NCBI GenBank assembly: GCA_007922225.1 | Contig: ML680005.1 | Span: 248,001 to 312,000 of the forward strand | DNA: 64,000 nucleotides | Origin: Emydura subglobosa | Lineage: Eukaryota; Chordata; Testudines; Chelidae | Reading direction: 5' to 3' | Part shown: piece by piece, positions 48,830-60,300 of the stretch | Numbering within the stretch: the first letter of the stretch is position 1 | Layout: each line of letters opens with the position of its first letter | Made by a program: the position numbers and the translations under genes | The notes under the pieces: model-generated | The model's input: the letters and a program-made list of their open reading frames with translations, nothing else | Databases searched by the model: none | Told to the model about the DNA's origin: nothing

Positions 48830-51500
48830 CAGCTTCTTCTGCTGAGGCAGGCCCCAGTACACCTAGACCAGCCCTGACAGCTGTTTGTCCAGCCTGTTCT
48901 TAAACTCCACTGACAAGGCTCCCACAGCCTCCCTTGGACGCCCATTCCCAGCCGGAGAGTTAGAGAGTTGTCCCTAATATTTAACTGAAAACTGCCTTGC
49001 TGCAGATGAAGCCCTTCACGTCTTGTCCTAGCCTCAGTGGACATGGAGCACAGTTGAGCACCATCCTCTCTGTAACAGCCCTTAACAGATTTGAAGTCCG
49101 GTATCAGGTGTCATGCGGGCTGGCTTGAGTGGGGGGGCATTTAGTATATTGGATGACATCAGTATGGCAGAATCATAATAATCCACGTGGGATAGGCCAT
49201 GTCAGGTGTGGTTAGGAAGGATATAATGTGCTAAGTAAGAGAATAATACTTGTGTTCATGTGTGATATGTGAAATGGAAGTTATAGATGTATTTGAGATA
49301 TCTGTGTTTCAAATTGTTCTGCCTGGACAACACCCCAGATAGGAAGGCTGCAGGACAATGGCCAGCGTAATGGCCCATTAAGGCATTCCCAGGTGCAAGG
49401 GGCCTAGAGAGAGAAGCCAGCATCACCACTGAGTCACCAGAACCTGCTGACGTGACTGGACCCCAGGCACACCTGAAGAGTCACCAGGATTGGCCCATGT
49501 GACTATGGACTCCATTTTGGGTCTTGTGACTGTCCACAGGCCGCATGGCCGGGGGAGGGGGTTTATAAGATCAAACCACAGGATCCATCTTTGTCTTTGC
49601 TCCTGTCCAGTCTGCAGACACACACCTACCTCTGGACCAATTCATCTTGCAACTGAACCGAAGGACTTAGACCCATCCAGATACTGGATGTGAACCAGAG
49701 AGAACTACACAAGCCTGCAAATCCACATTTCTTCTAGAAACCTGATGTATATGGACTCTTAATCATTTGTATATCTGTGATTTACTTTAACCCTTTAACA
49801 TTTCTCTCGTGGTTTATTTCTTTCTTTGTACAATAAACCTTTAGTTTAGATACTAAAGGATTGGCTGGCAGCGTGGTATTTTAGGTAAGATCCAAACTTA
49901 TATTGCTCTGGTGCTGTGGCTGACCCCTTGGGGTCAGAGGGAACCTTTTTTGCAAAGAGCAGAGAGTTTAAGTAACTGGTCTCTTTGCTAGACCTGGTGC
50001 TGATTTGGGAGCCTGGAGCTGAAATGCAGTGAAGGAGGCTGTGGGCATTTGTGGACTGGCTTCGTGATATCCAGTGTGGGGTAATCAGAAGCAGTTTGTG
50101 GCTGTTTGGGAAGCTGGGCTTCAGTGTCACCAACCAGTGTGGGGAGAATCTGCTCTCCTTTTGCAGCCTGCCCTGACCTTGGCATTATCAGTTGGCTACC
50201 CTGGGCACGGGTCGTATCACATCAGGTTCCCACCCACCCCCAGTCTTCTTGTCTCAAGATTAAACACGCCCAGTTTGTTCTAGCCTGTCCTCATAGCTCA
50301 GGTTTTCCAAACTTCCATCACTTTTGTTGCTCTCCACCAGATTCTCTCTAATTTGTCCTAAAGTGTGGTGCCCAGAATTGGACACAGTACTCCGGCTGAG
50401 GCCTCCTGAGTGCTGAGTAGAATGGGACAATTACCTCCCTTGCCTGACATATGATGCTCCTGTTAATACTGCCCAGAAAGATATTAGCTTTTTTTGCTGC
50501 TGCATCACATGCTGACTCACACAATTTGCGATCCACTGCAATCCCTAGATCCTTTTCAGCAGTGCTACCACTAGCCAGTTATTCCCCATTTTGTAGTTGT
50601 GCGTGTGATTTTTTCCTTCCTCAGTGAACTGCTTTGCACTTATCTTTACTGAATTTCATTGTGTTGATTTTAGACCAATTCTCCAATTTGTCAAGGTCTT
50701 TTTGAATTCTAATCTTGTCCCCTGAAGTGCTTGCAACTCCTCCCGGCTTGGTGTCATCTGCACATTTTCTAAGCATTCTCTGTTTCACTGTCTAAGGCAT
50801 TAATAAAAATATTGACTAGTACTGGACTTTGGACTGATCCCTGCAGGATCCACAGTCTATGGATGTGTCTTCCCACTCTTGATAACTAATCTTTGAGTAC
50901 AGACTTTCAACCGGTTGTGCACCCACCTTATACCTTCATCTAGATCACATTGTCCCTCGTTTGCTTATGGGAGTGTCATGTGCGAGGGTGTGAAAAGCCT
51001 ATCTAAAATCAAGATGTATCACGGCTGCTGTTTACCACTAGGCCAGCAGCTCTGCCGAAGATGGAAATAAGAGTGCTTTGGCATGATTGATCCTTGATTA
51101 AAGCCATGCTGGCTATTCCTTCTAAGCCTGTGAATTGCTAGTGCTTACAAATTTGTTCTGGTATCTTTCCAGGTATCAAAATTAGGCTGACTGGTCTGTA
51201 ATTCTCAGGTCTCTTTTCTTTCAAAAACAGGGACTATGTTTGCCCTTCTCCGGGTCTCTCGGACCTCTCTTGTCCTCCATGAAATCTTGAAGATAATTGC
51301 TAACAGTTCTGAGATGGCTTCAGCTAGTTCCTTAGATAACATAGGAAGAAAGTCATCAGGCCCTGCCGACTTGAATACATCTAATTTATTGAAATATTCT
51401 GTAACCTGTCCTTTCCCTATTTTTGGCATACGTTCCTTCCTCCTTATTGTTAATGTTAATTGTGTTGAGTATCTAGTCACCATTAACATTTTTAGTGGAG
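48830..51500 (-). mobile_element. Old CR1 LINE, antisense, split by a solo LTR
   Basis: Right part 50222-51500 reads in reverse through the RT (GTACTGGACTTTGGACTGAT, TTGGTGTCATCTGCACATTT) up to the region before motif A. The left part 48830-49108 is its 3' side. Skipping 49109-50221 joins ...GGTATCAGG to TTCCCACCCACCCCCAGTCT as in other copies. Confidence 0.85.
49109..50221 (+). mobile_element. Solo LTR, 1,113 bp, with 5-bp target duplication
   Basis: Starts TGTCATGCGGGC and ends GTCGTATCACA, the TG...CA ends of an LTR. Direct flanks are TCAGG at 49104-49108 and TCAGG at 50222-50226. Inside are a TATA-like TTTATAAG (49562-49569) and AATAAA (49832-49837) in the right order for U3-R-U5. No internal retroviral or gypsy genes, so recombination between two LTRs is likely. 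A five-base duplication fits several LTR families; I cannot name it. Confidence 0.8.
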
Positions 51501-51503
51501 ACC

Positions 51504-51633
51504 TTTTAGGACCTGGCTGGACAAAGCCCTGGCTGGGATGGTTTAGTTGGGGTTGGTCCTGCCTTGAGCAGGGGGTTAGACTAGATACCTCCTGAGATCC
51601 CTTCCAGCCCTAAACGTCTATGATTCTATGACT
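51504..51633 (+). mobile_element. CR1 3' end, sense
   Basis: GGACAAAGCCCTGGCTGGGA, then the GAGCAGGGGGTTAGACTAGA block and TCTATGATTCTATGACTGA. Only the last 130 bases were inserted. Confidence 0.9.
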
Positions 51634-51719
51634 GAATCAAACTGGGCAGTCTACACCTCAACCTTCTTGCTGTCATCTGTTGTTAGCTCTCCTGCCCTGC
51701 TAAGTGGAGGACCTACACT

Positions 51720-52700
51720 TTGATATTTCTCCTAATGCATTCAAAGAACTGCTTCGTATTGCCTTCTAGGAAACGTAGAAGAATTACAAGAGAGGAAAAG
51801 GGACACAAGGAGAAATCTATGGCCAGCAGAGTTAGGGACAATATTTTAAAATATATTAACAAGAAGAACCCTTCCAAGGGTGTTGGTCCATGATCAGCTG
51901 GAAGTGGTAGAATTATTGATGATAAAGCAGACAAGGCAGACGTGTTCAATACCTGGTTCTATTCTATATTTAGGAGAAAACAGATGACATACCTACGTCC
52001 TAGGATAACACTCTTTCCAGTCCACTACTATCTCAGGCGGCTGTTACACCATAGCTACCAAAGTTACAATATTTTAAATCGGCAAACCTGGTTAACTTGC
52101 ATCTAAGAGCCTTAGAAGACCTGGTTGAGGAGCTCCCTGGGTCCATTCATTTGGGTTTTGTTAATTTATTTTTTCTCCAATAAGTCTTGGAACACGGGAA
52201 GATCCAGAAGGCTGAAAGAAAGTTCATGGTGTGCCAGTACATGAAAAGGATAAATGGGTGATCGGGGTAACTACAGGATTGTCAGTCTGACACCGATCCC
52301 AGGCAAGATAGTGGAGTGGCTGCCATGGGACTCGATTATTAAAGAAGGGTAATGGAGTTAATGCCACTCAGCATGAGTTCATGGGGAGAATCGAGCCTGT
52401 CAAACTCACTTGCTGTCATTTTGGGATGGGATTATACATTTGGTTGATAGAGGTAATAGTGTCGATGTCATAGACTTAGACTTTGGTGAGGCAATTGATT
52501 TGCCACGTGACATCTTGATTTAAATACTAAGGCAATACCAAATTAAGGTGGCACCCATTAAGGGCGCTAACGGATATTTGTAATTGTGAACTGGCGATCA
52601 TCGTCAAAGAGTGGTATTTCCAGTGGGGTCCCAGAAGGATTTGCTCTTGGCCCATGCTGTTTCGCACTTTTTTATCAATGGTGTGGTGTCACAGCGCACA
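51720..52700 (+). mobile_element. Very old CR1 LINE, sense
   Basis: A decayed order of CR1 ORF2 blocks: GGTAACTACAGGATTGTCAG (NYRIVSLT), ACTCAGCATGAGTTCATGGG (QHEFMG), GATGTCATAGACTTAGACTT (motif A) and TCCAGTGGGGTCCCAGAAGG (SGVPEG, motif B). Many indels. Confidence 0.75.
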
Positions 52701-54190
52701 GGATGGGTGCTACGGCTCCATCTTTGGAACCGTCTCTGGGCCAGATGCCCTGGGGCCCCACTCTTCCTCCAGAGTGAGCATGGCGTCTACTCTGGGAGTG
52801 CAGAGGGGCCCAAGCACCCACGGAAACAAAACAGTGGGTGCTCATCACCCACTGGGGGACCATCCGCTGGGGTTGGGATGATAGCTCGTGGCAGGCAGCC
52901 GGCAGGCAGCTGCAGATGCTGTTGGCAGGCCTGCCCACCCAGCAGATGTTGACTGCACCCATTAACTGCTAATTGGTTGAATGTGTTTTACTGGAGCCTC
53001 CCTGTTCAGACAGGGGCTGAGTCACTGAATCACAGCACAGACCTGTGGGGCTGCTGCTCCAGCCAGGGGCACTGAGGGGGGGGCCAGCTCCCAGGTCATG
53101 CCCTGCCCCCCTCGGCACTGTGTAACAGAAAAAAAAGGCTTGGGGGGGTTAGGTGTGGTAGCCCTAGGTGCTCCTCAGCATGCAAGGCCGCCCCTGCTGC
53201 TGCTCACCGGTCCTGGGAACACGCTCACGCTGGGCCACCCCACGCCTCTGCCCAGTGCCTCCCCTCACCTGCGTGAATGTGCCTCAAGGCAGACGGCATA
53301 TGTGGCTGCAGCCTGCAGCTCCCCTCCCAGCACCTCCCCGCTCCCAGCCAGACTCCAGGCAGCAGGGAGGTCCTGGCAGAGGGACCCTGAGTAGGCTAGG
53401 GCTAGGAGGGGCAGTGCAGAGTGGTGGCTAACTTGGGGCCCCTGGAATATTGGGCACCAGCTGGCAGCACAAGAGGAACCGGGAAGGGGTAGTGGGACCT
53501 CAGCCCTGGCTCCTGAAGACCCCCCAGCAGACGCCGGGAGGGCGAGGGGAAAAAAAGCCCCACCGGCCGCTGCCGCCTGGAGAAGCTGTGGTGGGAGCCA
53601 AACCCAACCACTAGCCCCAGCAGAAGCCGGGCGGGGGGAGTGAAGCCTCGGCCCCTGACAGAAGCCGACCCCTTAGACTGGATCTCTGGGCCTACAGCCC
53701 CCATTTCAGTCCATGGGCTCCGGCCGGCCAGTCCCACAGAGACAGACCCTGAGGGAGGCTTGCCCACTCTTCCGGGCTCGTCGGCAGGGATACGTGGCCA
53801 GCGCGGGCGGGCAGCCAGGTTTATCACTGTGTAGGGCACCGTCAGTTAGCACAGAGAAATGGAGTTACAGCAGAGTCCATTCTGGTTAGGCAGAGCGCTC
53901 TCCTTCTGACCTCCTCACTCAGACGCCCAGGTGTGTCTCCTGTGGGGAAGTCCAGATCTCAGATCTCTCTGGGTCGTTGGTTGCTAGCCTTTGTCTTCTC
54001 AGATTCTGCACTGACATGGAGATTAAGGCCCAGACAGCTAGGCCACGCTCTCATCTGTGTTTTAGCCTGCCCTGAGAGCAAACAGTCCTTTCCTCCCCAG
54101 TAGGTAACCATACAACATCTAGGGGAAACTGAGGCACACATAGGCTTCATAAAAATATTACAAAAGATCCCCACGTCACCACAGGCGGAA
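52701..54190. other. Unassigned stretch
   Basis: GC-rich, no exon recognised. The part near 54080-54180 contains GGGGAAACTGAGGCACAC, a phrase common in reptile LTRs, in antisense orientation, but no ends were found. Confidence 0.35.
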
Positions 54191-54194
54191 TGAA

Positions 54195-54510
54195 ACACAG
54201 AATCATTGCTGATAAAGTTTGAAGATGATTGGTGGAGTGGTAAATAACGACGAGGACTGGTCACTGACACACACCAGTCTGGCTAGCCAGGTGAGCTGGA
54301 TGCAAGCAAACAATACGCATCTTAATATGGCTACAGGTAAACATATATGTCCAGGAGCAAAGAATGTAGGACATGCCGGCCGTGTAGGACTCTGCCCTGG
54401 GAAGCAGTGACTCTTGGGGGTGGAGGAAGATAATCAGCTGGATATGAGCTCTCAGTCCAACTCTGTGACCAAAAGGGCTATGGACTCATCAGGTGCATAG
54501 TGATGGGGCG
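54195..54510 (+). mobile_element. CR1 fragment of a diverged subfamily, sense
   Basis: GCTGATAAAGTTTGAAGATG corresponds to ADKVCRxD (motif C region), followed by AGCAAACAATACGCATCTTA and GATAATCAGCTGGATATGAG (DNQLDMSS). Stops and deletions throughout. Confidence 0.7.
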
Positions 54511-54794
54511 TACCTATCCTGTACTGGTTCAGTGGGGGTTAATCACACTCGGGGCTGAGGAAGCCACGCCCCCACCTGTCCCTTTTGGGCATGCTCAGCT
54601 GGAATCAGGCTATAAAAGGGAACAGCTCAGCATCAGCTCAGTTTGGGCTGACTTCTGAAGGGAGCAGAAGTGCATTGTAGGCTCCTGTGAAGAAAACTGC
54701 AGTGTCCCAGGATGCAGAAGCCAGCTGGGCTGTGGTTCCAGCCAACTCCCCAGCCACCCAAAACCCCTGATGGAGGAGAGACTGCAGAACCCAG

Positions 54795-55110
54795 GGTAAA
54801 GAGAACAATTTTCTCCCTCCTCCTTATAACAACTTTTTATGTACTTGAAAACAGTGATCCTGTCCCTTCTCTGATTTCTCTTTTCCAGACTAAACAAACC
54901 CGCCCCTCTTCTTCTCTCCCCCCCCCCTTTTTTTTCCCCTTTTTTTTCCCCCTCTTCCCTTATAGCTCATGTTTTCTAGACCTTTCAACATTTTTGTTGC
55001 TCTTCTCTGGACTTTCTCCAATTTGTCCACATCCTTCCTGAAATGTGGCACCCAGAACTGGATACAGCCCTCCAGCTGAGGCCTGATCAGCGCAGAGCTT
55101 CTCGGCTCCT
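54795..55110 (-). mobile_element. Old CR1 fragment, antisense, with C/T-rich expansion
   Basis: TTTCCAGACTAAACAAACCC and CAACATTTTTGTTGCTCTTC to AGCTGAGGCCTGATCAGCGC are CR1 3' ORF2 in reverse. A pyrimidine tract (54918-54958) of long C and T runs has expanded inside it. Confidence 0.85.
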
Positions 55111-55244
55111 GCTTACAACACTCCTGCTAACAGGAGCAGCTAATGGGAGCTTTGCGAGGGAGCTCTCCAGGTGAAGGAGGAGCAACTACATGCCCCGGGG
55201 AGGGGTGTTGGGGTGAGATTGTTGTCTTTAGTGTGTGTGGACTA

Positions 55245-55717
55245 AAGGATGTGGACAAGTTGGAGAGAGTACAGTGGAGGGCAACAAAAATGATTAGGGG
55301 GCTGGAGCACAGGACTTATGAGGAGAGGCTGAGGGAACTAGGCTTGTTTAGTCTGCAAAAGAGACGAATGAGGGGGGATTTGATAGCGGCCTTTAACTAC
55401 CTGAAAGGGGGTTCCAGGGAGGATGGGGCTAGGCTGTTCTCGGTGGTGGCAGATAACAGAACAAGGAGCAATGGTCTCAAGTTGCAGTGGGGGAGGTCTA
55501 GGTTGGACATTAGGAAAAAATTTTTCCCTAGGAGGGTGGTGAAGCACTGGAATGGGTTACCTAGGGAGGTGGTGGAATCTCCATCCTTAGAGGTTTTTAA
55601 GCTGAGGCTTGACAAAGCCCTGGCTGGGATGATATAGCTGAGGTTAGTCCTGCTTTGAGCAGCGGGTTGGACTAGATGACCTCCTGAGGTCCCTTACAAT
55701 TCTAATATTCTATGATT
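55245..55717 (+). mobile_element. CR1 3' fragment, sense, little decayed
   Basis: Starts AAGGATGTGGACAAGTTGGA and holds an open frame to 55637 ending [15 protein letters not shown], then the full CR1 3' UTR and ATTCTATGATTCTG. Confidence 0.92.
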
Positions 55718-55872
55718 CTGTGTGTGTGTGTGTGTTTGTGGTGTGCTTGCTGCTTGACTGAAATATAAAGGGTGCTCTGATTGTTTGGGGGACCAGGTGC
55801 TGAGCCTAGAAGCCTAGGAGGCAAGGCTGAGAGCTTCTTAACAGAGCTTTGATCCCCGAGCCCGTTAGCACC

Positions 55873-56272
55873 NNNNNNNNNNNNNNNNNNNNNNNNNNNN
55901 NNNNNNNNNNNNNNNNNNNNNNNNNNNNNNNNNNNNNNNNNNNNNNNNNNNNNNNNNNNNNNNNNNNNNNNNNNNNNNNNNNNNNNNNNNNNNNNNNNNN
56001 NNNNNNNNNNNNNNNNNNNNNNNNNNNNNNNNNNNNNNNNNNNNNNNNNNNNNNNNNNNNNNNNNNNNNNNNNNNNNNNNNNNNNNNNNNNNNNNNNNNN
56101 NNNNNNNNNNNNNNNNNNNNNNNNNNNNNNNNNNNNNNNNNNNNNNNNNNNNNNNNNNNNNNNNNNNNNNNNNNNNNNNNNNNNNNNNNNNNNNNNNNNN
56201 NNNNNNNNNNNNNNNNNNNNNNNNNNNNNNNNNNNNNNNNNNNNNNNNNNNNNNNNNNNNNNNNNNNNNNNN
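55873..56272. other. Assembly gap (400 N)
   Basis: Exactly 400 unknown bases, probably an estimated or default gap length, inside the 5' region of a LINE. Open frames spanning it mean nothing. Confidence 0.99.
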
Positions 56273-56495
56273 AACAGAGGTTTAAAAAGCCTGCTCCAAA
56301 GTGACCAGAGGAGCTAGCGAACAGGGGACTTTTGCCAAGGAGCTTAGAGGGGAAGAGTGGGGCGGCTAGATCCACTTCATTATCATTCTTTAAACTAAAG
56401 GCAATAACCATCCCCTGATAAAACCAAAACAATAAAGGAAAGAGCTGCAGGAGTAAGAAGAGAATGCCGACCGAAGTCCAGCAGCAAAGTGGGGC

Positions 56496-56668
56496 TGTCC
56501 AGTTTATTGCGCTGAATGTAGCATGTATGATTACCTGCCTTATGGACAGGTGGCCTATGTGTGCATTTGGTGCATGGAGCTCCTGGCTGTCAGAGATCAC
56601 ATACGGGCTTCAGATACCAGTGTGGCTGAACTGGAGGAGGTAGAGGAGACAGAGGTACATAAATGAGA
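56496..56668 (+). pseudogene. LINE ORF1 fragment: zinc-binding segment
   Basis: The frame reads CPVYCAECSMYDYLPYGQVA, then CIWCMELLAVRDH. The spacing of cysteines (CxxxCxxC ... CxxC) is that of the zinc-finger segment in the N-terminal half of CR1 ORF1. A stop follows at 56666-56668. Function in the family: nucleic-acid or RNP binding; here dead. Confidence 0.65.
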
Positions 56669-56892
56669 CTTTCCAGGACACAGTAAAATGGTCCTACCCC
56701 CGGTCTGACAACCTCTGTACTGTTAAGGAGGATGAAAGTCTCCGGGAAGGAGAATATCAAACTGGAGCAGAGGGAAACAATCTCATAGTGGGACCCTCCT
56801 TCCAGATGAGGTCATGGTATCCCCTTGCACTGAGGACACCTCTCCGGGGGGAGGGAATCCCAGTTTTTAGGTAGAGACAGGTAATAGTAATC

Positions 56893-58158
56893 ATAGACTA
56901 TTAGGGCTGGAAGGGACCTCAGGAAGTATCTAGTCCAATGCCCTGCTCAGAGCAGGACCTACCCCAACTAAGTCATCCCAGCTGGGTCTTTGTCAAGCTG
57001 GGCCTTAAAAAACCCTGAGGATGGAGATTCCACCCTCTCCCTAAGGAACCCATTCCCGTGCTTCACCACCCTCTGAGTGAAAAAGATTTTTCCTAATATT
57101 CAACCTAGACCTCCCCCACTGCAACTTGAGACCATTGCTCCTAGTTCTGTCATCTGCCACCACTGAGAACAGCCTAGTCCCATCCTCCCTGGAAACCCCT
57201 TTCAGGTAGTTAAAGGCCGTTATCAAATCCCCCTTCATTCTTCTCTTCTGCAGACTAAATAAACCCAGTTCCCTCAGCCTCTCCTCATAAGTCACGGGTC
57301 CTAGCCCCCTAATAATTTTGCCCTCTGCTGGACTCTCTCCAATTTGTCCACATCCTTTTTGTAGTGGGGGGCCCAAAACTGGACACAATACTCCAAATGT
57401 GGCCTCGCCAGTGCTGAATACAGGGGAATAATCACTTCCTGCGACCTGCTGGCAATGCTCCTCCTAATGCAGCCCAATATGCTATTAGCCTTCTTGACAA
57501 CCAGGGCACACTGCTGACTCATATCCAGCTTCTTATCCACTGTTACCCCCAGGTCCTTTTCTGCCGAACTGCTGCCTAGCTCGTCGGTCCCCAGTCTGTA
57601 GCTGTGCATGGGATTCTTGTCCTTACTGAACCTCATGAGATTTCTTTTGGCCCAATCCTCCAGTTTGTCTAGGTCACTCTGTATCCTACACTCCAGTGTA
57701 TGTATCACTCCCCCCAGCTTCGTGTCATCCATGAACTTTCTGAGGGTGCAATCTACCCCATCCTCCAGATCATTAATGAAGATGAGGAACAAAACTGGCC
57801 CTAGGACCAACCTCTGAGGCACTCCACTTGATACGGGCTGCCAACTAGACATCAAGCATTGATTACTACCAATTGAGCCCGATGATCTGTCCAGCTTTCT
57901 GCCCACCTTACAATCCATTCATCCAACCCATACTTCTGTAACTTGCTGATAAGAATACTGTGGGAGACTGTGTCAAAAGTTTTGCAAAAGTCAAGATCTA
58001 TCATGTCACTCGCTTTCCCCACATCCACAGAACCACTCATCTCCTCATAGAAGGCAATCAGGTTGATCAGGCATGACTTACCCATCGTGAATCCATGTTG
58101 ACTGTTCCTGATCACTTTCCTCTTCTCCAAGTGTTTCAAAAAGTGCTTCAAAACATCT
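56893..58158 (-). mobile_element. CR1 LINE, antisense, inserted in ORF1 of the larger LINE
   Basis: From ATCATAGACTATTAGGGCTG (3' end in reverse) to about AAGTGCTTCAAAACATC. It encodes in reverse a complete set of late RT blocks ([41 protein letters not shown]) with a few frame breaks. ORF1 sequence of the host LINE is seen on both sides. Confidence 0.88.
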
Positions 58159-58159
58159 A

Positions 58160-58555
58160 GACAGACTTAGGTGCAGTGCTGGGGAGGAGCCGGTGATCGT
58201 GGTACATGTAGGTACCAGTGACATAGGGAAGGATAGGAGAGAGGTCCTGGAGGCTAAATTTAAGCTGCTAGGTAAGAGATTGAAGTCCAGGACCTCCATG
58301 GTAACGTTCTCAGAATTGCTTCCAGTTCCATGCGCAGGACCAGTTAGACGGGTAGAACTGCAGGGTCTCAATGTGTGGATGAGACAATGGTGCAGGGAGG
58401 AGGGGTTTAGATTTATTAGGAACTGGGGAGGCCTTCTGGGAAAGGGGGAAATCTATAGAAGAAGGATGAGCTCCACCTACACCAGAATGGAACCAGATTG
58501 CTGGCACATAACATTAAAAAGGCCGTAGAGCAGTTTTTAAACTAAGGGCTGGGGT
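58160..58555 (+). pseudogene. LINE ORF1 fragment: esterase (SGNH-type) domain
   Basis: An open frame reads VIVVHVGTSDIGKDRREVLE, then FKLLGKRLKSR and GFRFIRNWG. This is the C-terminal esterase-like domain of CR1 ORF1; HVGTSD takes the place of the family's HVGTND block. The last catalytic block, DGLHLN in the family, reads SSTYTRM, so the activity would be lost even if translated. Confidence 0.75.
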
Positions 58556-58769
58556 AAAGCTGATTGGTGTGGAGGAGCACGTGGTTTGGACAGAGACATC
58601 CCTTAGGGGAGGATCTATTAATGGAGATGCTCTATATCCTAGTAAGGAGGAGAGGATGAAAGATAAAATATTGGTAGGATCTAATGAGACAGAGTCAATG
58701 AAAAAGAGTCCCATTCAATTACTTCACATAATGGCAGACAGCTAACAAGTGGTGATTTTTTACAGTGTT

Positions 58770-58959
58770 TATGTATAAATGCTAGAAATCTAAGTACCAA
58801 GATGGATGAACTTGAGTGCCTCGTATTAAATGAGGACATTGATATAACAGGCGTCACAGAAGGTTGGTGGAATGAGGATAACGAATGGGACACAGTAATA
58901 TCAGGGTACAAAATATACTGGAAGGACAAAATAGGTCGTACTGGGGGGATTGGCACTGT
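58770..58959 (+). pseudogene. LINE ORF2 endonuclease, N-terminal piece
   Basis: Reads NARNLSTKMDELECLVLNED, then ITGVTEGWWNEDNEWD and ISGYKIYWKDKIGRTGG, the start of a CR1 APE-type endonuclease; the family's catalytic E stands in the T-E-x-W-W block. It is cut at 58959 by the next insertion. Confidence 0.75.
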
Positions 58960-59873
58960 CATTACCCTCACACAAAGACACCCCCCCCCCTTCCCAATCC
59001 ATAGGGCTTCGGTTGTACCCCAGTTAATTCAGGCACCCCATCCTTTCCCAGTCCATAGAATACACCCGGAGCCGTATGGTGGGGTTGCAGGATCTTTTAC
59101 TAGTGAGAGACCCTTACACAGTAATAACCTTATCCTCTATTTATTGACAATTACCAAACATAGCATCATATGCTTAGCATGTGTACGATGCTCACCAACC
59201 CTGATCAGCCAGCAAGACTTTCCCTCTTGGCCAGGCAAGGTCCGTCTCATCTGGGTTTTGGTTGCTGCAGCTCATGGCAGTGCAGAGGATTCTAGCAGCT
59301 CTGATCTTGGGCGGTGTCTTGGAGTTGGAGTCGTCGTCTTCCTTAAGGTCTTTCCTCCTTATTCTTCATGTTCCCCTTTCTTCTCAGCTGGTCCCCCTCT
59401 TGGTTCCCAGTTTTTATAGTGAAACTTGAGTCCTGCTTGGATATAACTTACCCAATCCTATTACAAAATCATTCTTTGACCAGTCGTACCCGACCACCTT
59501 AATTGATCACACTCAGTTATGCAACAGACTGAAACAATCACAGAACCAGAGAGAAATCATTCAGATAAATACTAGAGAAGTGGGTACCATACAGACAAGA
59601 GTAAGATGTTTAGGTTTTACCACCACAACGGTTGAGAAGTCTGTCTTTGCCAGACAGAATGCTAGCGAACAAAGTTTTCTTAAGATCTGTTTCTTTATCT
59701 CGTGGTGGTGTGTATTATTAGGACACTAGCACCTTCTTAGCAGCCTGATATTACACCATCTTGATGTAATTTCAGGAATGTGAAGATGTGACCACCTGCT
59801 ACGTAGCTTATGGCTGTTACCTCTCCTAATGTGGCTGCTACTGCTTAGCCAAAAAACAAGGCCTCAGACTTTA
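58960..59873. mobile_element. Unclassified 914-bp insertion flanked by CACTGT
   Basis: The endonuclease code stops at GGCACTGT and resumes at CACTGTATGTGACAGAAAGC. CACTGT stands at 58954-58959 and 59874-59879, a six-base direct duplication. The insert starts CATTACCCTCACAC and ends CCTCAGACTTTA, without clear inverted ends, TG...CA ends or poly(A). No coding frame recognised. It could be a solo LTR with eroded ends or an unknown element. Confidence 0.7.
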
Positions 59874-59879
59874 CACTGT

Positions 59880-60300
59880 ATGTGACAGAAAGCACAGAGT
59901 CAAACGAAATAAAAGCTTAAATGAACCAAACTGTGCCATAGAATCTCTATGGCTAGCAACTCCATGCTTGAACAATAAGAATAGAGCAGCAGGGACATAC
60001 TACTGACCAGGATGGTGATAGTGACTGTGACATGCTCAGGGAGATTTGAGAGGCTACAAAAATAAAAAAACTCAATAATAATAATAATAATAATAATAAT
60101 TAATGGGGGATTTCAACTACTCCCATATTGACTAGATACATGTCACCGCAGGACGGGCTGCAGAGAGAGAGTGTCTGAACACCTTAAATGACAGCTGCTT
60201 GGAGAGCTAATCCTGGAACCCACAAGAAGAGAGGCAATTCTTGATTGAATCCTACGTGGAGCACAGGATCTGGTCCAAGAGATGATTATAGCTGAATAAC
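59880..60300 (+). pseudogene. LINE ORF2 endonuclease, C-terminal piece
   Basis: Resumes with ESTESNEIKSLNEPNCAIES-like reading and later MGDFNYSHIDW, the conserved endonuclease block with D and N. A (TAA)n tract at 60073-60100 has grown just before it. Confidence 0.7.
60073..60101 (+). repeat. (TAA)n microsatellite
   Basis: About nine ATA/TAA units inside the LINE endonuclease code. Confidence 0.9.

Noticed and set aside
55806..56600. Open frames of 151 and 264 codons across 55.8-56.6 kb
   Set aside because: Most of their length is the run of N, so openness is an artefact.
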